Shown in pieces: positions 1-14,200 of a DNA stretch of 64,000 nucleotides. Numbering within the stretch: position 1 is the first letter of the stretch; every line of letters begins with the position of its first letter. The notes beneath the pieces are model-generated. The model searched no databases. It saw nothing but the letters and a program-made list of their open reading frames with translations, and was not told where the DNA came from. The stretch is from Mycteria americana (Eukaryota; Chordata; Aves; Ciconiiformes; Ciconiidae), in the NCBI RefSeq assembly GCF_035582795.1, contig NC_134370.1:31421501-31485500 (forward strand), written 5' to 3'. A program made the position numbers and the translations under genes.

Positions 1-3000
1 CAAACAAGTGTGCTCTGTTTCTTTCAGAAAAATGTCTGAAAGCCAACTGCAGCGCATCAAGAAGCCCAACACATGCTTCCAGTTAATTACGCAGTTTATC
101 CTTAGCACAGTCAACCTTCACCACAGCAGCGCTGGCCCAGTGCCCTCTGGCACTGCTGGTTGTCCAGATCTTGCCAATTAATATCTGCTACCATCCTGAT
201 AAAGCCTGTCACAACAAGGTCCCATATCTCGAGTAGGTTATGCTGAAGCATGCAAAATCCCATCATGTTTTCACACTCCGGAGAATCCCAGATGGCTAGA
301 AACAGGATTTATATTAGCCTTACCAAAGTACAGCCCAGGGGGTTATACAGGGGCTGCAAAACACTCCCGTACAGAGAGTATCCCACCTACTATCCAAAAA
401 AAACCCCAAAAGAACAAAAAATGTGTAACCCTTGGATGCATTCAGCAACTCAGCTTAAGCCGGAGCAGCCAATCTGAAGATCAGTGATTAATACCTGTCC
501 TGTCACTAAAGATGAGAGTGACTACAACCTCCCCACTTTTAAAAATAATTAGATGGCACTTCAGGCTCCTTCAGGCTAGCTCTTGCAGCCCTTTGTCGGG
601 GAGGGTTTGGACAATTGTTCCCAGTCTTTTGTCATACCACTTCGAATTGCATTACTGTAAAACAGTGAAGTGGGTTGGTTTTGTCACCACAGGGAAAAAA
701 GAATTGCCAGATTCCTAAATATGGACCCAAGTGCTAATGATTGGTTTGGTTCCACAAGTTGGGATACTGAGACTAAAAGTGTAATGTAAGATCCTTATGA
801 TGACGGCACGTGTTAGTGACAAGTACTTATCCTTCCTGTCATGTCTCACTTAAACTTCATGTGCTCCATACACTTTCTGATATTTTTCCCAGCATTTCTT
901 GTACATCTGATCAGGACATTACAAACCGATTTAGGAAGAGGGTCAGGGGAAGAATTTGCACTGTTCCCAGTCTATCATCATACTACTTTGAATTGCGTTA
1001 CTGTAAAACAGTGAAGTGAGCTGGTTTTGTCACCAAGTGTTAGTGACAAGTACTTATCCTTCCTGTCATGTCTCACTTACATTTCTGTTCATGTTTCACC
1101 TGTGAGGATGGCGAAGTGAAGGCTCACACCTCAGCCTATAATATTGAGAGTTTGCATTTTGGAGTTAAAATGCAAAAATATTCGGTACCATCTGCTTTGT
1201 ATACATACTCGCACTTAGAGATTATTCATCGGAGGATTACAATCAATGGTCTATGAGCTACCCTACACAGGCTAACACCGTAAATACTCAGAAAGTGCTT
1301 TGTTATGAAAACAGGCATTCCACTTCGTGCAGAGAAAAAGGGAGGATGGACCTGTTGCCTTAAGATTATGTAAAATAGTAAGAATTTTTAAATGGTGAAC
1401 AGTCATGCTCACACATCTATTTTAGGTGCTGTTTGGAAATTTGCTAATGTAAGGTAATCTCTTGTGTATCATTAAAAGACAAAAGGATCCAATAACAACA
1501 GCAACAGAAAGCACAAAAATTCTAAGAAGATCTCAATAAGATGCAAGTCTGAATGATTATGAATATAATAAAAATTGTACATGCAAGACTTAAGAATTAT
1601 TTTATTAACACTTTAAGACCCTGGGATTTCCACAGGCAGGATTTTTTCCTGTGTGAGCCACATATGAAATTTTCAAATCAGGTTTTGTTCAGAACGCAAC
1701 ATCACATCATAGAACTGTCAGAAGAAGAGAGCTGGGGCTGAGTAAAGGCGCTGTGCTGGGCTACAGCTGTGCCCCATTTCAGAAGAAGCAGGAGACAAGC
1801 CCAGGGCTCAGTCTCGCGCACTGGTTAGAGACAACTCCCCTGAAAAAGACGAGGCAAAGGCAGCTGAAGCGAGCTGCTACCTCCTCCGAGACCCTGGCCC
1901 ACAGAAATTGTCAATACAACTAAGAATTTACACCCAAATGTTGATTTCATGTTGAGAAGTATTTCAGATGAAGATTCAATTACCTGCTTTAAAGGAATCT
2001 AATTTTAATTAACCTAAGTTTTAAATTAATGTAAAGTAATTAAACACTGTGTAGAAATATGCTTCAGAGGACAATACTTAATTCAGTAGGTCTCTAATGG
2101 TGGAAAATGTGCTTCCTTTTAATAACAATTTGTTCTTGGGAATAAGAAAAATAATTGTGTAGTTACAAAGCAAGGTCTAATATCCTAATACAGTGCTATC
2201 ATAAGTCAAGTTTTAAAAATAATTATTTCTAACTGGTAGTACAAGAATGTGACTGTAGGGAGACAAATACTTGTGGCCTACAAACACATATACCTTATTT
2301 TTTAAGAAAGGACTGAAATGGTGAAAGCAATAGTTCACTTACATATGAAAACCAGCAAAGAAAATTATATAATTGAAAGCAGAGAACAAACTTTCAAGTC
2401 CTAACGACAAGAGTGCTAAATTTTCAATGTGCTTGACAGTGAAAACAAACTGTATTTTGGCAGACAACATTTGGAGGCTCTAATTGCTGGAGAAGTCACT
2501 ATTTGAATTTTCTTGGTCATCAGTGAGATAACAGATTTTTTTCCCTCATGGTCTTCAATGATTTGCATCCACTGCCCCAAGATTTGTTCCACTGCACTAC
2601 ACAAGGAGGTGCTACAGCAGCATTCTTGATTTCTCTCTCCATAAGCTGACCTATCATTCAAATACAGGCAGTTTTGCAAGAAAATTATATCACATTAGGT
2701 GAGAAGTCTTTGTGCTGAAAAGCAGCTGTACAAGCAGAAGCTTAAGGATGCTGTTAACTACAGATGGGGAAGGAAAAATACCATTAAACAAATAGAGGGA
2801 AGACAAAACCAATGCTTTGATGGCAATATTTGTCAGCTCTTTCACTATTGCACCGCAATCTGTTCAAACCTCAAAGCTGATCGGCATCTGCAGTTATGCT
2901 TCTGGCCCAGCAACACATTGACTGGCACCATGTCCTAGATATCACATTGAATGGCACCTCTGATGTATGGATCAAATGCTGTATTTCCCAGAGGGCTCTG

Positions 3001-3979
3001 CAGCCTGTCCTTCACTGGGAAGGTTTCAACTTTCTTGAAATAGCTAACAACGAAAAAGCTTAATGGAGACAAGACAGTGGGCTCATTTACTGAGCTAGCC
3101 CTTTATCTGCAAAGAGACTCCATATTGAGATACTTGGCACAGACATGCAATATATCCAGCTCCTGGAGGATAGTCCCCAAGCCTGAATTTGGTACATAAG
3201 CTCTCCCCCAAAAGTGGGATCCACACATAAGGTAAGGAAAAGCATCTTAAACAGACTATAAATCCGAAAAGAGGGTTTTGTTGTTTCATACCCTGCCTGC
3301 TTGGCCTTTGGCACCACATTGAGCCACTTCCCTGCAGCCTGTTTTCAACAAGGATTCAAAATCTGGGACTAGGCAACTTGAAGTCTATCTTTTCATATAA
3401 TAAGCAAGAAATCACTGTTATGGCCAAAAGAGATGCTTTTATGCAATAGCGCTCATCTGGGAGTGGAAGGATTCAAATCCATTTGTCCTTAACCTGATGG
3501 CAGTCAAACACGCATCTTCTCTTGCCCAGGAGAGCCACCAGGCTGTTGCAAAACTCTTCCATTTCCCTACTGACACGATACCCTTTGCAGAAAAAAAATA
3601 CAAGGTTTTGCCAACTGAAGGGGTAGAAAATGAGAACAAGCAATTTGGGATTGATTTGATTTGACTAGAAGGGAAGAAATCTGGATCATGATGTTTGCTT
3701 TCAGGACAAAAACGCAAAGGCTCATGTGTTGCTAATGAACACTTGAATTTCTCCGAGATACTTGTGAGGGCAAGTAAAATATGACAAATTACACCTCCTA
3801 TGGAATTAGCACATAGCATATTCTACGGACTAAAAACTAAGCCACTGACAGATCTTAAAATACAATTGGTAGGCAGATACCACTGAACGGGGACATTTTT
3901 AAGCCAGAGAGACTTTTTCTTGATGCAAATTTTTTTGCTTCTCTATGCTATAGTCACATATTTAGGTGACATAAAAATT
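1..3979. other. Non-coding stretch, upstream intergenic
   Basis: I see no exon, RNA gene or conserved protein here. Open frames are short and unlike known proteins. The only structure I can point to is the local duplication at about 600-1080, listed separately. In mammals ERCC6 lies beyond this side of CHAT; no ERCC6 exon was recognised here. Confidence 0.6.
599..1080. repeat. Local two-block duplication
   Basis: Two blocks occur twice in the same order. Block A, around the words GTTCCCAGTC and TGTAAAACAGTGAAGTG, lies at about 617-690 and again at about 963-1036 (offset 346). Block B, GTGTTAGTGACAAGTACTTA and onward, lies at 810-853 and at 1037-1080 (offset 227). In the second copy A and B abut; in the first they are separated by about 119 bases. 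Block B is nearly identical between copies and block A carries several substitutions. It could be a segmental duplication with an internal deletion, or two copies of an unrecognised repeat. Confidence 0.8.
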
Positions 3980-4800
3980 TGTGGAGTAGTAAACTGAAAG
4001 ATAGATGGGTTATAATTACAGGATGACCTGAGCCACCAGGGTAAATAGTTGTAACCTGACAAAATGTATTTTGGTAAGACCAAGTGTTTGAGATCCAAGA
4101 ATGGCAGTCGCTTATGTTTACACGATGGAAGACTTTGCTTTGAAAAAGAGAGCTCAGAAAAGGATTTAGGGGTCATTGTAGATAATCACCTCAGTGTAAG
4201 CTGTCTGGGCAATGCTGTAGCAAAAAGGGCTAATGAGATTCTTGAATATGGGGGGGAAGGGGGGGAAGACTACGAAGCAGAAATAATGAAGGATTCCAGC
4301 ATCTCTGGGAAGCACTGCCAAGACCCCTACTAGGTTACTGAATCCTGCCCTGGTGTCTGCATTTTAAAGAGGATTTGAAGACATTGGACAGAGTTCAAGT
4401 GAGTGTCACAAATGAGTTCTCTGGCTTTAACAAAAAAGCCCAAGCCTTCTGACGTGACGAGTAAGGAGCTCAACATATTCAGCTCACTGAAGAAAAAGCG
4501 TAGACATACCTTCATCACACTGTGTAGGTAATTGCACTTGGGGAAGATATACATGAGGAGCTTTCCAATCTGGCTGACAAAGATCCAGTGAATAAAAGTT
4601 GAAGCTAGATAAATTCAACCTTGAAATAAAGGAAAATTTCTCAGCAGTAAAGTAATGAAAGACAGGAACAGCTTATCAGGCGAACTAATGAAACCACCAT
4701 CACTTGCAACCTTTTAGACAAAGACAGATAGCTCTGAAGATACACCTTTAGCCTAGTTTCAGACTAGATGATTAGGGTTGTTCTTCCTAGCTCTGTAAGC
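3980..4800 (+). mobile_element. Old CR1/L3-like LINE remnant
   Basis: The + strand translation at about 4064-4250 contains a decayed block reading EKDLGVIVDNHLS followed by AVAKRANEIL. This corresponds to the C-terminal reverse-transcriptase region of CR1/L3-type LINEs, where the young CR1 in this window reads [10 protein letters not shown] and VAKKANGIL. Further on, about 4590-4720, degraded codons resemble the ORF2 tail (IRKNF, LSGE, PSL), and 4755-4800 resembles the 3' end (CAGACTAGATGATTAGGGTT). Stops and frameshifts are frequent, so this copy is ancient. The borders are approximate. Confidence 0.6.
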
Positions 4801-5109
4801 TGTGAACCCTTAGTTCCCCATGCATACCTTTATTTCCTCAGCCCTTGGTGAAACAGGATTGCCTACACTGTACTCAACGTGCTTGCAGTGTTTCCGTGAT
4901 GGCTAGAATGATCCTACAGGGTTTATGACTGGCGAGGATGCAAAGTTAGCGTTATGGGACCACATTGGCCTCATGATCAGGGAGAAGGGGTGACAGAGGG
5001 AAAGTGTTCCTGACTCTGAAATGCATGAGACTGGAACCAGAGAGAGGCATCAGGTGGATGAACCATTGCTCCTTCTCAACAAGAAAAAAAATCTTTTTCT
5101 CTACACCTT
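4801..5109. other. Non-coding, nothing recognised
   Basis: This stretch lies between two CR1/L3-like remnants. It may be further decayed element sequence, but I could not match it. Confidence 0.4.
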
Positions 5110-5250
5110 GCTTGTTCTAACAGATGCATCTACGTTGCAGTCCCAGAAACAGCTATGTGTAGTGACAGACATCCCACGGGAACTTTAAACAAATTAGCCT
5201 GCCATACATGGGAGGTCAGACTAAATGATCTTATAGTCCCTGAAGTTGTT
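5110..5250 (+). mobile_element. Possible CR1/L3-like 3' end fragment
   Basis: The segment GGGAGGTCAGACTAAATGAT at about 5210-5230, followed by a short stretch resembling 'tagtccctgaagtt', looks like the 3' untranslated end of a CR1/L3 LINE, where a GTCAGACTAGATGATC-like motif is usual. The match is short, so the call is tentative. Confidence 0.4.
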
Positions 5251-8200
5251 TCTTTTTCTTGTATTACCCCAAGTATGTTTTCTCTTCCTTTCACAGGTCA
5301 CTGGAGCAGAAGTATAAAAAGAGGGAAGAAAAAGTACTCACCCGGAATGAGGTTTTAACCTGGTGTCCCCTGGGAGTAACTGAGTGAATGCAGTGACTTC
5401 CAGGCTATATGAAGGTAAGGAAGACAAGATGAAACCCTGTCACTTGAGCAAAATTGCTTGTCTGTGAACTCCAGCTTCTTCCCACTCTTATGTCCTGTTC
5501 TGATACAGGCAGGCAGCCTTGACAATCAGCTAGGATTTTGATGGCAGGTGTTTGAGAGATTGTGATCCATTCCTAAGGCAGGAATGAGCAATTGCCACAG
5601 CAGCAGGGTGGCCATTAGCAACTATGTTTTGGCAGATAAGCAAAAAAAAAAAAAATTACAATATGGTATCTAGGACAGGACTGAAAAACAAACAAGAAAG
5701 CACACTGAGTGTAAAATTTTGTTCTTTAATAGCAGTGGAGAGTGTTCAACCCTTGTGAAGCTAAGAAAGCTTTCCTTTACATGCAGCCCAAAACTATTTT
5801 GAAATGTTCCACTGCTTTCTTCAAACTCACCCACAGAGCAGTTAGAAAGTGGAGCACATCACAGACATGGTCAGATCTGATCCCAATGTGCTTGCTGAAG
5901 GGAACTAGCCAACTTCACTTGTCTAAAAAGTTCAGAGGCACCAGGTCTTTTATGGTCCTTCTGCTCATTCAGAGGCAGGGTCCTCCAGAGGACTGCTCAT
6001 CCTGCCCTCAGATGAACACACAGGGCAGGGCAACAATACACCCTCCAAGAGCGGTGCTGCCATGGCCCCATTTCCATCCAGCCGCTGTGGCCTGCGCTTG
6101 GCACCGTGCAGCTGCACTGCAGGCTGTGACAGGCACACAAGCGAACTGCACACTGGAGGGCACTGGAGACACACAGACACACTCTGCTCTCCCCATGTCT
6201 ATCCCACAGCAGGCACCAGCACCTCCGCCACTATCACCTGAAGGTGGCATTTGAAAGTAAGGGTATATAGCAGCCATACTTATCAATGCAACACATGAAG
6301 TAGCAATGAGTTTAGGCCAGAAACATCAGCGGAAAAACCCAAGGTTCTTGAATCCAGTGAAAACCCACTCAGCAGCTAAAATTAGAAACATTAATCCCAT
6401 GGCACTGCCCATAATTAAAGGCTCCATCTACCAGCAAACAGCTGTGTAACTACCGCTGGCTGAACCTCAGTGCTTTGAAATGGGATTAGGATGAAAAAAA
6501 AGGAAAAGCAAGCATCGCAAGCATCAGCAGGACAAGCAATACCTCAGTGTGTCTGGTATTGTATTGACCAAAAAATAAAACTGGTTTATTGGTGTCCTTT
6601 TGCAGTTCTTCTTTCTGAGAACTCAATACCGGCAGAAATGAGAGTATTACAAACAAAACAAAGGAATTAGGACTAGAAGCATGTCAGCATCCTATTACCC
6701 AATAGTCTGTGCTTAGATCCTGCATTGTGCATTTATTAACTTCTTTTTGCTACAATATTTGAGAGGCCTGAGCTTGCCACTGAAGTCTATTCCATTGACT
6801 TACTACCACAAGACAACACTATGCCTCGGACAGGATATACAAATAAAGAATTATCCAAAGAGATGGTGATCTCTCCTCAGGTGTCTTTAAATGGTGCATG
6901 TTGTTTTTCTGGCTGAAAAGTATTTGTAGATATGGACAAATGACAGGATAGCAACAAGAAAGAGTCATCCTGTGGGGAAGGTGCCATATGGTACACAAAT
7001 CCCTTTAAGAGGGTTTAATTGTTATTTTAAAGCCTACAGACAAGCAGGAATAAAAGGGAGCCCAGTTCAGATATTCTCCAGATGCCGATTTTGCTTACAT
7101 TTTGGTCACACTGAGAATGCAAGATCCATCCCTCCTCCTGCTGGCAGCCATTAAATATGACTGAAAGAAGGTGGAATAACTCCCAGTTACTGTAAGCAAA
7201 CACCAGTAAGCCAGTGCTGTGCATTACCTCTCACCGAGACACCAGGCTCCTGCGGTGTTTATGTGCTAGCAGCCAGTCCTTTCTCAGTTGCACTGGCAAC
7301 TTAACTCAGAGAAGCTGGTTCAGCTATAATGCAGTGATGGGATTTTCCCGGTTTAAAATTTATTTGCATCTCTTTTCAGAAGTAACCCACCCTCCTGACA
7401 GAGCAGTAAGGCCAGGGCTACAAACGGCATTACTATTCACACACCTATTTATTTTCTTCTTTTTTTTTTTCTCCAGGTGACAGAAAAGAAATTAACTGGG
7501 AGGTCTTTTCAGGCCAGGTGACTGTACTGTGACCAAGGGGTAGTACTGGAGCTGCAGAGCTGCAGTCTGCATTGGTGCCTCACATCCCAGGCTGGGCTTT
7601 CTTGTCACCATTGTGTTGGAAGTAACATGGAAGAGGAGCTGGTCAAGTACTGGCTCCAGCAATCAAAAATAATGGCACGGAGGTGGCTTGTCAAACTTCA
7701 AGCAGTGGAGAAAACTGACCTCTGAAAATGCATCCTGGCTGTTCCATCAAGGGTATAACTGAAGTTTGATTTTATTAAACTGGTGTATGGAAATAGTGCA
7801 TAATTTAGAATCACAGGCTTTGGTTAAAGCTCTCATTTCAAGGTTTTAAGCAGGTCTGAGGCCCAATTAAAAAATTAAGCCCACAAAATTTAATCCATCT
7901 TTACATTTTTGCTTCAGTGTGACTCTTGTTAGCTCCCTAAAATTAGATTTTTAATCTCAGATTGGCACCCCATTCTCTGCCACTCAAGTATCACAAACAG
8001 TGAGAAGATTATGGCCACTTATGTAGTATCTATTTTCCTATAATCCTTTTAGCACCATAAATGCTAGATATAGCATCCAGTTTAAATTAGCTTTAACCTC
8101 AAGTTGACTCCAGTTAACTACACAGGAACAGTAATTTAAAAAAAAAAAAAAAATCACCCCCCCCCAAAAAGCTAGAAATATTCCCACACTTAAAAAAAAA

Positions 8201-11200
8201 TGGTACTAAGATGGTCAGTGCATATAAACAGATCACCTCAACAGTGGTGAATTCTCTAATGCCTTTTAAGAAACCTAGGACCTGGGAGCTGATAGTCTGC
8301 CACACACGGGTAGATTGGTTACAGTACTCGCCCTTACAAACAGCCATCCCAAAAAGCACAACAAGAAACTGGGGCTGCTCGTGCAGCTCCTTTATCCTGG
8401 CTACATTTGCAAATGGCTAACACTGAACATCAAAGCATTATTGTGAATCAAATTCCCACTAGTTTTTCCAGGACACCCCTTTGTAGGCCCCATGAGACCT
8501 TCACCAGCAAAACTAATATAGCCCTTAACTAGGGGAGGACCATCACCAGATCATCGTAGGTCACTAGTGAAAAGAGCTAAAACAAGCTCAAAACTTAGAA
8601 CAGGAATGACTTCAGTAAAACAACTGCAGGGAACACTGCCTTTCACTTGGCAATTGCTTCAGGGAGAAATATGTCCTCAGCATCAAAGCAGGGGTTTCAG
8701 GAAGGCTGCCAGAGAGCAGAGGTCTCCCACATTCGGGCAGGGATACCCATAAGTGGCCCCAGGGAGTCGGTGCCAGCTCCTGCTGACTGCAGCCAGCTTT
8801 ACACCCAGGGTACACCCAGGCTGCCAGGGCCAGAGCTGTCCATGGATTTTAACTTAGACATTTGAAGGTTACTTACCTACCTATTAACCTATATGTTCTA
8901 TTTCTGCCTCTACGTCATCACTTATTCTGGACCAACTATGTTTTTTCATCAGCCAGTTTGCCTGAGGAGCATAACAGCAAATGAATCCAAATAACCCAAT
9001 CATCCTGAAGCAAACAACCATCAGGTGCAACACCCTTAAAGTTACATGTTCATCTCAAAACTTAGTACTGGATTTAATAAGGCTGCAAGTTTCTCCATGT
9101 CTTACCTTTGCCCTTTTCAGGCACCACATGGACGGAAGGGAAGTCCACCCTCAGCAAGCCTGGCATTTTCTCATAGTCCAGGGAGAGAATGACTGCCAAA
9201 CCCTACCCTGGCATGGGAAATGTCACAGAAATGCAAATTAAAATATATCTGATTGTGTCTGCCTGCCCATTTTGCTTCAGCTTGTTAGGAACAATTAAAC
9301 AGATGCCTAAAGCTGAGCAGTAAAATGAGTACCCGGGAGCTCTTCCCACAGAGTTTTCCTCCTTCACTTGGAGGACTGCCATGCACACAGATTGTGATAT
9401 TCTCAAATGTTCATTACTGAGATACACTCATCTGTTAAATACAGATTGAAAGGAGAGGATAGATAGAGCTGGTCAAAGGAGAAATAATGAATCAGAAAAT
9501 GTTCTTGTGAACTGCCATGACCACTACCGAGACATTTTGTGAGCTTCTGTTTAAAAAGCTATGAAATCCCAGCAAAATAAACAAACACATTGAAAAAATG
9601 GTATTAGGATTCTACATCAAAAGCAGAATCAAACTGGCTGTAAGCATGAAATCCAGAGCCCATAATAATAAACACAACCCTCATGTTGCTTCCAGAATGT
9701 TTTTCCTTAAGAAGCATCAAATTTCTTTTGTTTTCTGAACAAGGTGTATAGTAGAAGAGTAAACAAAATGTTTTCAACTACTTCTGGATATAAAACCAAG
9801 GAGCAATAAGATAGTAATCAATACAGGAAATATCAGGAGGAAATATAAGCTCCAGGTATTTATTCTGAGCCTCTTTAAGCTAGACTGAGCACCTCGTGGA
9901 CCCCAGCAAGAGTATCGCTGCCTGAGGGACACTTGGTCTCACTGAGACACGAGGAAAGAAGCAGCACCATAGAGAGGAGGAGGGATACAAAGATGAAGGA
10001 CAAGGACACAGTGGTAGAATCACATATTTAGAGGAGAAATTTCTCCAGTTTCCCTGTATTTCAGTTTGCAAATATATTCAACTCTTGACTTCAGCAACCT
10101 CTTTGACTCGGATCAAATCCCCTACAGTAGGTGGTGGACAAACATCCCAAGTAGGTTGGTTACACACTTTAGGAAAAGAAGTCATCTGAGTTTCATAAAT
10201 TAGGCCCTTTGGAATAAAGTGCTTCTGTTTACTTTCATTCTGCAGAATTTTTAAAACTTGCTCACTGATACTTTTAAAGAGATTAGCAAGTTAAGCAATT
10301 ATCTGTGCTCTCATTTCCTCATGAAATACAGGTTAGTTTAATCTTCTTAGGCTTTGCAATGATACTATAGGGCATAGCTATAGTATGAAATAGCATATCA
10401 CTCCAGGTGAAAGAAGCTGCAAAGGTTTTGCCCTCTTCTTTAAAAAAAAAAAACAAACACCAAAACCAGACTTCATTATAACTACAGTTTCTGTAATTTG
10501 CTTAAGGGACATCTAAAGGCAATTCCACTCACAAAAAAAAAAAAAGGAGAGAAAGCCCAGTCTTTGAAATTGGAGGAAAGAGATGAATGTTATTGTGCAA
10601 GTGGGGACACCTCCTGTAACAGTGAAGAGTCAGCATGTATTTTTCCAGGTTAAGAAAACAATACAGCCGCTACGTGTGTGACAGTGACAGGAATCGCTTG
10701 CTGTAGCAAGCGAGTCAGAAGGGTAAGGGGTTGCAGAGGGCAGTTGTGATGACGGAGGCAGAGCAATGACATCCCGTAAGCTGTGTCCACGTCTGCCCAG
10801 GGGAAGCCCCCGAGCTGTGCCAGTGTAATGGCACACGCTGCTCCGTGCTGGCTCCGTACTGTACTTCCTTGCTATTGCAGCCTCTGAGGAAAACGACTCA
10901 TTACTAGTTTATCACAGTTCACTACCTGCACAACTATTTGTGGGGGACATAATAAATAATTAACACTGACCAGAATTGCTATGCAAATGAAAACTCTTCT
11001 CGCTCCCAACTCAAATTCTCTTTACTCGGTCCTGCGTTACCATTACCAGAGAACACTGAAATGGCAAATTTCCACCACAGGGACAAAATAAGTGCTCTTA
11101 TGCCGAGTCACCACATCCTACACCCACAGCCAGGAAAGCTGCACAGCTGGTGCACACCTGAGGTTGCTCTATGGCATTTCCCATCACTGGAGCAGCCTTA

Positions 11201-14200
11201 GTGGGCCCCAAGGAAACCTCAATCAACCTTTTTTTTTTTTTCTGAGATAGTTCCTGCCATAAAAAGTCTTCAAAAAGGGGAGTGCAGTGAGAAAAATATT
11301 TCTTTAATACTGCTCTAAAATTTTAGGCTTAGCCAATGCCTGGGCACTTCCCAACATCTTCAGCACTGCCAGTGCTGGACTTTCTTTGCACTGGACTTTC
11401 TTTTTTTTTTTTTTTTAAACTATGGAACAAATGGGAATGGACCAATTCCACACCTAGCTTTCTCCTCACCTTCCCCTCAAGACAGCACTGAAATCAAACT
11501 GATAGTACATTGCTTTTATTTGTAATGAAACAACTGATCTACACCTTAAGGAGTATGTAACTTGTCTAATTTCTGTAGGGGGCTGCCGGGTCCCACTGGT
11601 GGGTCACAGCCTCACGCCTCTTCAGGCTGCCTTTTCCTGAGGCTGGGGGGTAGCTGCCGGCAGGGCTGGGGAGGCACATTCTCACTATGATCAACCACAA
11701 AAAGCACAAATAACGTGCGCACAGTTTATCCAGATTAATCTTGTTGAACCCAATCTACTACTCCATAAGTGTTGCTGAGCGAAGAATCAGTGGCAGGAGC
11801 ATACCTGGCAGAGGCCTAAGGATGTGCAGCCATTTAATCTGCTCAGCCTGATCAATAACAAAGCTGTGCCAATGTCACAGCTGGAAAAAAAAAATCACGT
11901 GGCATCTCTTGGTTTCATTTTTCCTGAAAAGTCAACATTCCTACCATATTATTGTTTATCTCTCTTTACAGTAAGGAGACTCACAGAGCCCACAACCTCC
12001 ATTCACCCAGCACGTGCATATAGCACTCCAGGGTGCATATTTAGATGTAACCTGCCAAAGATGTTAGCAAGGCCTTTCCCACAGCCCACCAGGACAGGTT
12101 TACAACAGCCAGTGAAAGGATGTGGGACTAGTATCCACACGCCACAGCAGAGACAGACACTTCTCTCAAGGCCTGCAGGGCACCCGTTTGCCCACACTGC
12201 TCTGTGTGACCATCATTGTTTATTTAGCACAACTGGCGGAGCAGCATTGGCCAAGTACGCCAAGAGAAAAGCCCTTTTCTCCTACCACGGCATCTCTGGA
12301 GGGGAAAGGCATTGATGGCTTCTCTCGCTGTTAGTTTTCCAGGCTGTCCCTCACTCCAGAAGCACACTCACATAGGGATGTGAACCAAAGACAGGGACCT
12401 CTACCCACCCAGCTGTTCCCAGCTCCCAGGGTACCTTCCTTCCCTGGAAGCAAGCACCATCCTCCCAGTCCTGAAGTTAAATCTTCTAGAGACCTCTCTA
12501 ACCACGGGAACCACTTCCAAGTAATGATAAAATAAAATCACTTCCCCAATAGACTGTTTCTCATAAGAGCAAAGTGCTGGAGAGAGGACAGTCCCTGCGT
12601 CGCTTGCTGAGGGGAAGGATCTGGTGTCTTGAGCATCCGTAAGTCCATTTAATACAGTGACCTGTCTCCATTTACTGAATTGATTTGGCATATGAATGTT
12701 TACTCTACTCTACTAAGTGCATTTAAATACACTCTACTGAGTGTATTTAAACTAATGGCTGCTAAAGCAGCTTATGTGACTTTTTAATCTAGCTTTTCCA
12801 TACAGTCATTTGCGGAATGACTGTTTGAAAGGGAAACAGACAAGAAATTGGGGCAAAACTTCCACCAACAGACACTGAAAATGTATGATGTGGCCACAGC
12901 ACATGCAATTACACAGGTGGATTTGTGACTTGTGTTCATTACTGTTAGGCTACTTTCCCCACACCTGAGCATTTCTACAGGCCACCTGACTAGAGGCACA
13001 TGCACACTCCCTGTGAGCAGATCTCAGACAAGCCCCAAACAGGCTGCACTTTACAAAATTAATTTCATCCTCTGAAGCAGAAAATACAAATTCCCCCACC
13101 AGCCCCTTTCCTCAGGGAGAAAGGGGACATGGCCAGTTGAGAGGAGAAGCCCAGCCAGGTGGCTCATTCCCCTGTGCTCTCACTCTGACGATCATTAAGT
13201 GCTGAGGCAAAAGGAGCGTTGGTCACTGAAAGACAGTTTCAAGAGCCTGCTGCAATGTGCAGAGACTGGCTCTGATCACAGATGACCTCATTCATTGAGC
13301 AGGTGTAATATTCTGTGTCACTGTATGGTGGAAGTCTCTTTGGGCCATTTGCCCTTAGAGGAAATAATGTTGATCTCTTACAAAACACTAAGATCTGTTG
13401 ATCTGTTATTAAATATATCTGTATCATACTGTTTTCCTTGTCAAGGTCTTCCATACCCTTCTACAGTAATTAAGCATGCCACACCAAAAATCAAATCAGT
13501 GCAAAATCATATTTACCCCCAACACATCACGCAATTCATGTTGTTTCAGCATACGATAGAAAAAGCTAATCAAAGGACAGCAAACCATCTTTGCAACAGT
13601 AATTATTAGATTTACTTCTCCTAATGCATCACACGTGACCTTCTGATGACTTCCCCAGCTTGTGCGCTGCAGGCTCACCTACCTGCCACGCTGCAGAACT
13701 GGATGCATCCATGTCTAGGTATTGTATGTAACCCATAACTGCTTCACAGGTCCTCTTCTAGGCATTGCCACTGCTGTTTTAAATATGATCAATAAATTGA
13801 CATAAAGTTCATTTTAAAAATGAGCATTGTCTAAGCCTGCTGTTGTGATACTGATGATGTATCCTTCCCAACAGTGGTACAGACACTGCTTCAAAATTAG
13901 AGACAAAAAACCCAGTCCAAGACATTCTCCTCTGCCCACCCCATCAAACCTCCACCCGCACGTGCCCCCCCAGAGCCGGGAGCCAGGTCGGCTCTCACAG
14001 TGGTAGATCCCCCGTGACTGTCCCACTGCACTCACAACAGCCAAGCAGCACAGTTTGAGAGGCCCTGCTCAGAGCAGGGAATTGGTGATCCGAGATGTAA
14101 ATATAGGAAAATGAGCCAGGAAGGGATACGTAACACAAGCACAATTATGGTTTCTGGGTAATAAGTTTTGAGTTTCCTGAAGAAAACCCTATTCCATCAG

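Noticed and set aside
5742-6254. 170-codon plus-strand open frame
   Set aside because: No domain, no similarity to known proteins, compositionally ordinary, no splice or promoter support.
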